DNA of 5,967 nucleotides from an uncultured Micrococcales bacterium (GTDB lineage: Bacteria > Actinomycetota > Actinomycetes > Actinomycetales > Microbacteriaceae). The notes beneath the pieces are model-generated. The model was not told the DNA's origin. It ran no database searches and was given only the letters and a program-made list of their open reading frames with translations. Position 1 is the first letter of the stretch, and every line of letters starts with the position of its first letter. Position numbers and translations under genes: made by a program. The stretch covers positions 1-5,967 of the forward strand of contig CAIJWY010000012.1 in NCBI GenBank assembly GCA_903824455.1, in the 5' to 3' direction. Below, one piece after another: positions 1 through 5,566 of the stretch.

Positions 1-673
1 AGATGGTGCACTACGTTTGACCCCGAGCGGGCTAGAAACAGTGCTAGGTGGCAACACTTGGTCCTGGAACATCCTTATCCCAATGCTAGTTGGAGTGGGT
101 TTGCTCGGTGTAGTTGCCGTTTACCCGTTTATCGAAGCGTGGGTTACCGGCGACAAGCGTGAACACCACGTGCTAGATCGCCCAAGAAACGCACCAACTC
201 GCACCGCAATTGGCGCAGCTGGAGTCACTTTCTACGGAGTTCTATGGGCTGGAGCGAGCACCGACCTAATCGCCACAAACTTCAAGCTATCGCTCAACCA
301 CGTGCTAACCACGATGCAGATTTCGCTGATTGTGCTTCCACTTGTTGCCTACTACGTAACCAAGCGAATGTGTCTGTCTCTTCAGCGTAAGGACCGAGAG
401 ATTGTTCTTCATGGGCACGAAAGTGGTCGAATTATTCGACTGCCACACGGCGAGTACGTTGAGATTCACGAGGAGGCCGACGAATACCAGATTTGGAAGT
501 TGACCGATTTCAAGGAATACTCCCCTACTCTGGCAAGGCCAAATTCAAAGGGTGTTATCACCATGGGTGCGCGCATTCGTTCGGCAATGTCGAAGTGGTT
601 CTTTGAAGACCGGGTTAGCCCTGTTGGATCAATTGAATTGGAAGCAGCCAAGAAACACAAAGAACTTCACTAA
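1..673 (+). CDS. qcrB: Cytochrome bc1 complex cytochrome b subunit, C-terminal part (partial at 5' edge)
   Basis: This is the membrane cytochrome b of the menaquinol:cytochrome c oxidoreductase (complex III), which in actinobacteria forms a supercomplex with cytochrome aa3 oxidase. The gene enters from outside the window: the open frame is already running at base 2 (codons for DGALRL), so the TTG at base 17 is an internal Leu, not a start. It ends at TAA 671-673. What is visible are the last transmembrane helices (ILIPMLVGVGLLGVVAVYPF; a helix around ITLIVLPLVAYYV-like sequence at bases ~320-360) and the hallmark YPFIEAWVTGDKREHH followed by LDRPRNAP. After the last helix comes VTKRMCLSLQRKDRE and a cytosolic tail of about 100 residues with IIRLPHGEYVEIHE. 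Both the tail and the signature are typical of actinobacterial QcrB, not of proteobacterial cytochrome b. The haem ligands and Q-site PEWY lie upstream of the window. qcrC and qcrA would be expected just upstream. Confidence 0.96.
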   Translation, partial: DGALRLTPSGLETVLGGNTWSWNILIPMLVGVGLLGVVAVYPFIEAWVTGDKREHHVLDRPRNAPTRTAIGAAGVTFYGVLWAGASTDLIATNFKLSLNHVLTTMQISLIVLPLVAYYVTKRMCLSLQRKDREIVLHGHESGRIIRLPHGEYVEIHEEADEYQIWKLTDFKEYSPTLARPNSKGVITMGARIRSAMSKWFFEDRVSPVGSIELEAAKKHKELH

Positions 674-685
674 GCATCTTCTAAA

Positions 686-722
686 TCTTCGAGGCGTCCC
701 GTTTTTCTGGATGCCTCGAAGA
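686..722 (+). terminator. Long hairpin after qcrB, probable transcription terminator
   Basis: Bases 686-699 pair with 709-722 to give a 14-bp stem with one G-T wobble (696/712) and a 9-base loop at 700-708 holding five T. The outer ten pairs are perfect (TCTTCGAGGC with GCCTCGAAGA). It starts 13 bases after the qcrB stop and lies before the tdk start. The following bases (CTTTAAG) are only weakly T-rich, so it is not a textbook intrinsic terminator; hairpins with a poor U tract are common ends of actinobacterial operons. It could instead protect the qcr mRNA 3' end or attenuate readthrough into tdk. Confidence 0.7.
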
Positions 723-737
723 CTTTAAGCCTGTGAT

Positions 738-746
738 TGCTAGACT
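738..746 (+). promoter_or_regulatory. Possible extended -10 promoter for tdk
   Basis: TGC followed by TAGACT (741-746) fits an extended -10 element (TGn-TAnnnT). A start near base 753 would leave a leader of about 19 bases that contains the GAAAGG ribosome site. No convincing -35 box is seen at the right spacing. Its place just after the hairpin supports an independent tdk-MFS transcript, but the motif is short and could be chance. Confidence 0.3.
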
Positions 747-756
747 CAAATCGTTT

Positions 757-762
757 GAAAGG
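757..762 (+). promoter_or_regulatory. Ribosome binding site choosing the tdk start
   Basis: GAAAGG lies 9 bases before the ATG at 772. It supports that ATG over the in-frame GTG at 733, which would add 13 residues not found in the thymidine kinase family. Confidence 0.65.
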
Positions 763-771
763 CAGTCGGTT

Positions 772-1362
772 ATGGGTAAGTTGTATTTTCGTCACGGTGC
801 GATGAACAGCGGAAAGAGCACTGCGCTTCTTCAGGTTGCCTATAACTACGAAGAGCGGGGCCAAAGCGTTGCAATCGTAAAGCCTGCCGTTGATACCAAG
901 GGTAATCTTTCCGTGGTTAGCCGTCTTGGAATGGCACGCGACGTTGATTTCGTGATACTTCCTACTGAGAACTTACGTACCAAATTTGCTGAGCACTCGC
1001 AATCGACCGGCTCCAAGATTGACTGCCTACTCGTCGACGAAGCGCAATTTCTCACTGCCGAGCAAGTTGATCAGGCGATGGAAATTGCCGTTATTGATGG
1101 AGTGCCCGTCTTGGCCTATGGTATTCGCACCGACTTTCTCACTAATGGATTCCCAGGCAGCATCCGACTTCTAGAAATTGCTCATACTCTCGAAGAACTG
1201 AAGACAATTTGCCGCTGCGGCAAAAAAGCAATGTTCAACGCTCGCCTTAAGAATGGCGCCTTCGTCTTCGACGGCGATCAGGTTGCAATCGACGGTGCCG
1301 AAGTAACTTACGAATCACTCTGCCCGAGCTGTTACTACGCCAAAATCGGAAAAACCACTTGA
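772..1362 (+). CDS. tdk: Thymidine kinase (type II, TK1-like)
   Basis: Phosphorylates thymidine to dTMP with ATP in the cytoplasmic thymidine salvage pathway. The 196-residue protein starts MGKLYFRHGAMNSGKST, the conserved N-terminus of the family. The P-loop GAMNSGKS is at residues 9-16. The Walker B/catalytic segment LLVDEAQF is at 87-93, with Glu90 as the expected general base. LAYGIRTDF (114-122) is the usual nucleotide-site loop. The structural zinc site is Cys147-x-Cys149 (TICRCGKKA, the same C-x-C spacing as I recall for E. coli Tdk) plus Cys184-x-x-Cys187. The length is close to E. coli Tdk (about 205). The ATG at 772 is preferred because of the family N-terminus and the GAAAGG site upstream; an upstream GTG at 733 keeps the frame open but looks spurious. 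The stop TGA is immediately followed by an in-frame TAA and overlaps the start of the MFS gene. Confidence 0.95.
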   Translation: MGKLYFRHGAMNSGKSTALLQVAYNYEERGQSVAIVKPAVDTKGNLSVVSRLGMARDVDFVILPTENLRTKFAEHSQSTGSKIDCLLVDEAQFLTAEQVDQAMEIAVIDGVPVLAYGIRTDFLTNGFPGSIRLLEIAHTLEELKTICRCGKKAMFNARLKNGAFVFDGDQVAIDGAEVTYESLCPSCYYAKIGKTT

Positions 1363-2591
1363 TAAAAACGCTCAAGGAGTTAGGGTCGGTTCCCCACTTT
1401 TACCAATTCTTTGCAGCTAGAACTATATCGAACTTCGGGAACGGGATTTCGCCGGTCGCGTTAGCGTTTGGGGTTTTAGGAATTGCGGGGGCTGACGCTG
1501 GATCGCTAAGTCTGGTTCAGGGAGCCCGAACCCTTCCGATTCTTCTGTTGCTCATTGTGGGCGGAACCATTGCCGATAAGTATGGGAGAGCCAAGGTTAT
1601 GGGGCTAACCGATATGTGGCTGAGTGCTCTCATCCTTGTTGCGGCCTGGTCGTTCATTAGTGGAAGCCCAAGCGTTTGGCTCCTGACCATCGTAGGCTTG
1701 CTCGCAGGCATCCTAAATGGAGTTTGGTATCCGGCCTTCGCAGGGCTAACGCCGATTTTGGTTCCCGAAGAAAAATTGCAGGGCGCCAATGCCGCGATCG
1801 GGTTCGGTTCGAATGTGGCATTCATGTTTGGAACCGTCAGCGGTGGAATTGTGGTTCTCTATTTTGGCGTTGGTTGGGCTCTGGCCGTCGACGCTATAAC
1901 TTTTCTCATCGCCGGAGCGCTGGTTTACCCGCTTTCAAAACTCCCGCAACCCGGACAGGCTGAACGCGGTGAAAAGGTGCGCTTTTTCAGAGAACTGAAA
2001 CTTGGATGGCATGAGTTCAAATCCCGCTCGTGGCTCGTCACCATCGTGATTGCGTTTGGCTTCATCAACATGACTTTCGAGGCTATCTGGGCTGTTCTAG
2101 GGGCGCTACAGTCTCTTGAAAACTATGACGGAGCGGCAACTTGGGGCTTAGTGCTTGGCTTCATGAGTATCGGCTTCCTGCTCGGCACCGTCATTGCAAA
2201 CCGAGCCAGGCCAAGATACCCGCTGCGTATGGTGATGATCGTCATGCTGGCTGAGCCATTATTCACGCTCGCCTTCGGAACCAGTCAGCCAATAATCGCA
2301 GTGTTGATTACCGCCACCTTGTTCGGCATTGCCCTTGATCTTTTTTACGTAGTTTGGTCTACTACCATTCAACAAAATGTTCCCTCAGAATCGCTCTCGA
2401 GGGTTAACTCCTACGATTCGTTCGGTTCATTTGTGCTTGGTCCACTTGGAATCATAATTGCCGGGCCGCTAGCGGTGGCAATCGGAATAGAAACCACGAT
2501 GGTGATTGGAGCTTCGATTTCGTTACTGGCCATTGTCGGAGCACTCATGGTGCCAGGAGTTAGAAACCTACAAGCAAAGTTCAACGACTAA
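1359..2591 (+). CDS. MFS transporter, DHA3-like drug-efflux type
   Basis: A 410-residue integral membrane protein of the major facilitator superfamily, probably a proton-coupled exporter; the substrate is unknown. The hydrophobicity pattern suits about 12 helices with a cytosolic loop near residues 193-222. The loop 2-3 signature GTIADKYGR (69-77) is MFS motif A. VPEEKLQGANA (135-145) and VPSESLSRVNS (341-351) occupy equivalent places in the two halves, as in macrolide/enterobactin-exporter-like (DHA3) members. The start is TTG at 1359, overlapping the tdk TGA (TTGA, 4 bases). No other ATG, GTG or TTG occurs before the first helix (about residues 14-40), and no strong ribosome site is present, so translation is probably coupled to tdk. 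The sequence does not show whether it moves nucleosides; residues of known nucleoside transporter families were not recognised. Confidence 0.9.
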   Translation: MIKTLKELGSVPHFYQFFAARTISNFGNGISPVALAFGVLGIAGADAGSLSLVQGARTLPILLLLIVGGTIADKYGRAKVMGLTDMWLSALILVAAWSFISGSPSVWLLTIVGLLAGILNGVWYPAFAGLTPILVPEEKLQGANAAIGFGSNVAFMFGTVSGGIVVLYFGVGWALAVDAITFLIAGALVYPLSKLPQPGQAERGEKVRFFRELKLGWHEFKSRSWLVTIVIAFGFINMTFEAIWAVLGALQSLENYDGAATWGLVLGFMSIGFLLGTVIANRARPRYPLRMVMIVMLAEPLFTLAFGTSQPIIAVLITATLFGIALDLFYVVWSTTIQQNVPSESLSRVNSYDSFGSFVLGPLGIIIAGPLAVAIGIETTMVIGASISLLAIVGALMVPGVRNLQAKFND

Positions 2592-3100
2592 GAATTGTTG
2601 ATCCAGTAGCGGCGCAGCAAAACACCGTCTTGGTCTACCTTATTTTCGAGCACTCCCCCGTGCTTTTCGATAATCCTGATCGAGGCGACGTTGTCATCGT
2701 TGCTGGTCATCAAAATGTTAGCGATTCCTAGGTTGGATGCGATAACAAGTGACTGAGACAGAATTTCGGTAGCGTAACCTCGTCGCCTAAAACCAGGTCT
2801 AACCGCGTAACCGATGTGGCCACCAAAGTTGGTTAGCCATTCGTTTAGCTCGTGCCGGATTGAGGTTCGACCGACGATTTCGCCGTCGACAACTGCTACC
2901 AAGAAAGTTGAAGGCACTCGGCCTGGCAAGAGATTCTCACCAACGAGACTGCTGTGAACACGATCTAGGTACTCTTGAAAATCAGCTTCGGACTCCTGAA
3001 AGCCGTCGAGGAGGAAATTGGATCCATCAAGTTCTAGTTCAGAATCGGCGAGGCGCAAAACCTTTTCGTCGGCGAGAGTCGGCAATCTCAAAATCATCAT
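2588..3100 (-). CDS. GNAT-family N-acetyltransferase (COG3981-like)
   Basis: A 170-residue cytoplasmic protein that should transfer an acetyl group from acetyl-CoA to an amine; the acceptor is not known. The acetyl-CoA pyrophosphate loop is R105-R-R-G108-Y-A110 within AVRPGFRRRGYATEIL (motif A, R-x-x-G-x-A). A strand FLVAVVDGEIVG (66-77) precedes IRHELNEWLTNFGGHIGY, and NVASIRIIEKHGG (137-149) is motif B. The RHELNE and GGHIGY elements resemble the uncharacterised 'predicted acetyltransferase' group COG3981. Two ATG codons stand in tandem at 3100-3098 and 3097-3095. No Shine-Dalgarno can exist because the first ATG lies one base after a tRNA 3' end. Internal TTG codons (residues 4, 6 and 15) are less likely starts, as LRLPTLADE looks like the normal first strand of this family. 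The stop TAG overlaps the MFS stop codon on the other strand. Confidence 0.88.
   Translation of the reverse strand: MMILRLPTLADEKVLRLADSELELDGSNFLLDGFQESEADFQEYLDRVHSSLVGENLLPGRVPSTFLVAVVDGEIVGRTSIRHELNEWLTNFGGHIGYAVRPGFRRRGYATEILSQSLVIASNLGIANILMTSNDDNVASIRIIEKHGGVLENKVDQDGVLLRRYWINNS
2649..2667 (+). terminator. Weak candidate terminator for the tdk-MFS transcript inside the opposing gene
   Basis: AGCAC (2649-2653), loop TCCCCC and GTGCT (2660-2664) make a short 5-bp hairpin followed by TTT (four T counting the last stem base). It lies about 60 bases past the MFS stop, within the 3' end of the convergent acetyltransferase gene. Since the two genes leave no space between them, a plus-strand terminator must sit inside this gene. 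The stem is short and the call is tentative. Confidence 0.28.
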
Positions 3101-3101
3101 G

Positions 3102-3175
3102 TGGGGAGTACGGGACTTGAACCCGTGACCGACGGATTATGAGTCCGCTGCTCTAACCAGCTGAGCTAACTCCCC
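3102..3175 (-). tRNA. tRNA with CAU anticodon (lysidine-type tRNA-Ile2 or elongator tRNA-Met)
   Basis: A complete 74-base cloverleaf read on the minus strand. Acceptor stem GGGGAGT/ACTCCCC pairs over all 7 positions. The D arm is GCTC/GAGC with loop AGCTGGTTA. The anticodon stem is GCGGA/TCCGT (one G-T pair) around loop CTCATAA, so the anticodon is CAU. The variable loop is CGGTC, and the T arm is ACGGG/CCCGT with loop TTCAAGT. The discriminator is A73, and the CCA end is not encoded (C, A, T follow). Pairing at position 1-72 is G-C, which rules out initiator tRNA-fMet (C1 mismatch). CTCATAA occurs both in elongator tRNA-Met and in tRNA-Ile2, whose C34 is changed to lysidine by TilS to read AUA. 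I lean slightly to Ile2 from the GGACTCATAATCC stem-loop but cannot settle it by eye. It sits 18 bases after the glycosyltransferase stop, on the same strand. Confidence 0.95.
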
Positions 3176-3190
3176 TAGTCACAAGTAACT

Positions 3191-3220
3191 AGCCTAGTCG
3201 TCCTTGCGAATTCGCTCCAA
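3191..3220 (-). promoter_or_regulatory. Possible tRNA promoter overlapping the glycosyltransferase stop
   Basis: On the minus strand TTGGAG (3220-3215), an 18-base spacer and TAGGCT (3196-3191) make a weak -35/-10 pair. The -10 shares its TAG with the glycosyltransferase stop codon. A start near 3184 would give a leader of about 9 bases before the mature tRNA. The match is poor and readthrough from the upstream operon is also possible. Confidence 0.28.
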
Positions 3221-4615
3221 AGCAGCACGCAGTGACGAACTAAGTTTCCTAACAACCTTGCGACTGCGCTTTTCAATGTTGAAGCGAACATCGCTAAATG
3301 ACTCGGAAACAGCTCCTCTAGCGCCGTCTAGCCGTTCAAAAACGCCATTTGCGCCTCGCTCAATGGATTTGGATCCGCGACGAACCAACTTAGTCAAACG
3401 AGCGGCAACCGTTGGTTCTGAGGCGTATCCGCTCTCGTTTAGCATTTCGCTTGGTATTGGTTCTTGGCCAGCGTATATTCTTTCGTAGTTAGCCACAGTA
3501 TGGAGTAAATCATGCTGTGCGGCCTTAGCCAAAGATGCTTGGCAGAAGCTCTCATATTCCTTAGCGCTTAGGGCAAAAACTCTTTCGAGCTTCTGAGCGA
3601 GGTCCGAAGGAGAGTCCGGCTTGAATAGATACCCATTCACACCATCCGCAACCAGATTTGGCAGAGCCATGGAATTTGCTGCAACTACTGGACGACCAGC
3701 TGCCATTGCCTCCAAGGTTGCCATCGATTGCAGTTCTTGGATCGAAGGCATAACGAACACTGATGCAATGCCGAGTTTCTCCGCAACTTGTTCGTCGTTG
3801 AGATCCTCGAAGAATGTGACTCTTGATTCAATTTTCAATTCTTTGGCAAGGGCAAGCAGCTCGGATTGCTGGGAACCCGAACCAATCACCTCAAGCTTCA
3901 TTGCCTTCGGAAGTCGAGCCAACGCTTCGAGTAACACATAAACATGTTTTTCACGATCGAGTCGACCCACATAGGTGATCACCTGGTTAGCCTGAATCGC
4001 CTTTGTGACCTTTTTGTAGGTCGTGAGATTCACTCCCCCAGAAACAGCAAAGACTTTTATGTTGGGAATAACCGATTCCAGCATTAGAGCGGCTCGGAGA
4101 TTTGGCGCTATCACCGCATCGGCAGACCTAAAAACCTTCGACGCATTTCGCATGACCAGCTTGGTTAGGAAATTTTTGACAAACTGCGGAGCCTGTAGAA
4201 CATTCTCAACAAAATTCTCAGCGTCAAGGTGATTTGTTGCAATGAGCCGAATCGTTCCCTTACGAACAGCACTCGCCGCATGATGTCCAAGGTTTAGGTG
4301 GGATTGAATGTGCACCACATCTGGCCCAATCGCAGAGATTAGACCGCTTAGCCTTCTGGTCAGGCCCACGGGATTCACAAATCGCTGTACCGGTTGAAAT
4401 GGCAGTCTGAAACTTTTTAGACGATGAACTACTAGAGGGATGCCATCGTGATTTTCTCTAAACGTTCCATAAAGCTTTGAAGTGGCGGGAGCGATTACGT
4501 GAACCTCGTAACCTTTCTGCTGCATTGACGTAGCCAGATTCTTAGCGAATGTGGCGGTACCGTTTCGATCGGGAGCGAACGTGTCGCAAGCGATAACTAA
4601 GGTGCTAACGCCCAT
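3194..4615 (-). CDS. GT4-family glycosyltransferase with basic C-terminal tail, probably glycolipid synthesis
   Basis: A 473-residue GT-B retaining glycosyltransferase, likely acting at the inner face of the membrane with a nucleotide-sugar donor. The N-terminal Rossmann domain opens with IACDTFAPDRNGTATFAKNLA (8-28), where the NGTATF segment is the usual acceptor/phosphate loop, then PDVVHIQSH (98-106) and TNHLDAENF (127-135). The C-terminal domain has YVGRLDREKH (215-224), whose Arg218 and Lys223 should bind the donor diphosphate, and the E-x7-E signature Glu294/Glu302 in SIQELQSMATLEAMAAGRPVV (291-311). The ELQSMATLEAM form resembles enzymes that build diacylglycerol glycolipids or PimB/MgtA-type mannolipids; donor and acceptor remain inferred. 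The last ~70 residues (401-473) lie beyond the catalytic fold and are strongly basic. The ATG at 4615 overlaps the upstream membrane-protein gene by 11 bases, with a weak GAGAG ribosome site before it, suggesting translational coupling. Confidence 0.9.
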   Translation of the reverse strand: MGVSTLVIACDTFAPDRNGTATFAKNLATSMQQKGYEVHVIAPATSKLYGTFRENHDGIPLVVHRLKSFRLPFQPVQRFVNPVGLTRRLSGLISAIGPDVVHIQSHLNLGHHAASAVRKGTIRLIATNHLDAENFVENVLQAPQFVKNFLTKLVMRNASKVFRSADAVIAPNLRAALMLESVIPNIKVFAVSGGVNLTTYKKVTKAIQANQVITYVGRLDREKHVYVLLEALARLPKAMKLEVIGSGSQQSELLALAKELKIESRVTFFEDLNDEQVAEKLGIASVFVMPSIQELQSMATLEAMAAGRPVVAANSMALPNLVADGVNGYLFKPDSPSDLAQKLERVFALSAKEYESFCQASLAKAAQHDLLHTVANYERIYAGQEPIPSEMLNESGYASEPTVAARLTKLVRRGSKSIERGANGVFERLDGARGAVSESFSDVRFNIEKRSRKVVRKLSSSLRAALERIRKDD

Positions 4616-5489
4616 TGGTGACTCTCAACTCTGGATGAACCTTAGAGAGGAGCCACACCCCCAAAACTGCGGTCGCTCCGCTCGCAATGAAAACAACCAT
4701 TGCCGAAACCGATGCGTTGGATGCCTCACCAAGAATCACGATGCCGATAGAGATAGCAACCATGGGATCGATCACCGTTAGACCCGCGATCACCAGGTCT
4801 GGTGGTCCAGAAGCGTAGGCATTTTGAACGAACCAAGCCCCAAAGCAAATTGCACCGATCGCAGCAAGAGCACAGCACGCACTGAGCCACTCAAAGTGGC
4901 CCTGAGCAATTCTCTGGATGACTGCCTTGATGAATGTGATACCAAACCCGTAGAGAATTCCCGCGCCCAGAATGAAGTTGAGCGCCGTTGCCTTCTTTCT
5001 GGTTAGGAAGAAAAGCAGTCCAAAAACTATAAGTACCACCGCAATCACTCCGAGCAGCGAAACAAGGTCGGAATCCGTCAATAATCGCTCATCGTCGCCA
5101 ATGGTTGTGGCCAAGGACACAAAAACAGCGATACCAATGGTGCAAGTGGCAATGGCGAACCAGGCCGCCTTCGAAATCGGAGTCTTGGTTGCCCGAGCGT
5201 TTAGAAGTGAAGTTATGACCAGTGCCAGCGCTCCGATTGGTTGCACCACAATCAGTGGCGCCATGGTTAGAGCCGCGATTTGGAGAACTGCGCCACCGCT
5301 TAGAAATCCCATCCCGGTCAGCCACCGAGGATTACGCACTAGGTTCAAGAGATTCCTGAAGCCAACGCCGCGCTTCTCGCCAGCTTTTTTATCAACGTTC
5401 TTCGTTACCGAGTCGTTCTGGAATTGCGCCCCGAATGCTAGAGCAACCGCTGCCAAAATTGACAACGTAATAGCAATCGCTCGAAACAT
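4605..5489 (-). CDS. DMT-superfamily membrane protein (EamA/NIPA-like)
   Basis: A 294-residue inner-membrane protein with about nine predicted helices, at roughly residues 3-20, 57-75, 78-97, 108-128, 143-162, 168-190, 202-222, 230-252 and 260-281. Two pseudo-symmetric elements, VVQPIGALALVITSLLNA (81-98) and VIDPMVAISIGIVILGE (239-255), are in the places where drug/metabolite transporters and NIPA-type Mg2+ transporters carry their repeat. A polar segment (22-54, with many Lys/Arg/Asp) separates helices 1 and 2. The substrate is unknown. ATG at 5489 is preferred: AGGGG (5498-5494) lies 4 bases before it, whereas the TTG directly ahead (5492) would be almost on top of that site. The gene overlaps the downstream glycosyltransferase, so the two are likely made together; a role in moving a lipid-linked or nucleotide-linked substrate for that enzyme is possible but is only inference. 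Confidence 0.85.
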   Translation of the reverse strand: MFRAIAITLSILAAVALAFGAQFQNDSVTKNVDKKAGEKRGVGFRNLLNLVRNPRWLTGMGFLSGGAVLQIAALTMAPLIVVQPIGALALVITSLLNARATKTPISKAAWFAIATCTIGIAVFVSLATTIGDDERLLTDSDLVSLLGVIAVVLIVFGLLFFLTRKKATALNFILGAGILYGFGITFIKAVIQRIAQGHFEWLSACCALAAIGAICFGAWFVQNAYASGPPDLVIAGLTVIDPMVAISIGIVILGEASNASVSAMVVFIASGATAVLGVWLLSKVHPELRVTNGR

Positions 5490-5493
5490 CAAA

Positions 5494-5498
5494 CCCCT
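5494..5498 (-). promoter_or_regulatory. Ribosome binding site for the DMT-like gene
   Basis: AGGGG on the minus strand, 4 bases before the ATG at 5489. It decides between that ATG and the adjacent in-frame TTG at 5492. Confidence 0.55.
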
Positions 5499-5511
5499 AA
5501 CGGAACAACCT

Positions 5512-5546
5512 TAAGCCTAACCATTTTGGGCCTCTGGGAAGGCTTA
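5512..5546. repeat. Inverted repeat in the divergent DMT/def intergenic region
   Basis: TAAGCCT (5512-5518) and AGGCTTA (5540-5546) form a perfect 7-bp inverted repeat with 21 bases between, centred at 5529 in the 76-base gap between two divergent genes. The half-site centres are 28 bases apart, near three helical turns. It could be an operator serving both promoters; the arms are short enough to arise by chance. Confidence 0.35.
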
Positions 5547-5553
5547 GTCTGGG

Positions 5554-5566
5554 TATCATTTTTGAG
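5554..5566 (+). promoter_or_regulatory. Promoter -10 for leaderless def transcript
   Basis: TATCAT (5554-5559) is a good -10 hexamer. Counting 7 bases on places the transcription start on the G of the GTG start codon at 5566. No Shine-Dalgarno precedes that GTG, which agrees with leaderless translation, common in actinobacteria. No -35 box is evident at 16-19 bases upstream. Confidence 0.55.

Noticed and set aside
17..19. TTG as a start codon for the first gene
   Set aside because: The frame is open to the window edge and the residues before it (DGALRL) belong to QcrB, so this is an internal Leu.
733..771. An upstream GTG that would lengthen thymidine kinase by 13 residues
   Set aside because: The extra residues are not seen in the family, and the ribosome site is positioned for the ATG at 772; the possible promoter also lies within this stretch.
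2860..3120. An 86-codon plus-strand open frame over the acetyltransferase start and tRNA
   Set aside because: It is antisense to the conserved GNAT sequence, runs into the tRNA, is Arg-rich and has no family features.
3174..3199. Direct repeat CCTAGTC at 3174-3180 and 3193-3199 beside the tRNA, considered as an attachment-site remnant
   Set aside because: The repeats are only 7 bases, lie 12 bases apart at the tRNA 5' end, and no integrase or foreign genes are near.
3621..3941. A 106-codon plus-strand open frame opposite the GT4 catalytic domain
   Set aside because: It is a shadow of the conserved E-x7-E region on the other strand, with no domain of its own.
4972..5514. A 180-codon plus-strand open frame opposite the DMT-like gene
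   Set aside because: It is fully antisense to a well-supported membrane protein, is rich in Ser/Thr/Arg with no recognisable motif, and reads as the complement of hydrophobic codons.
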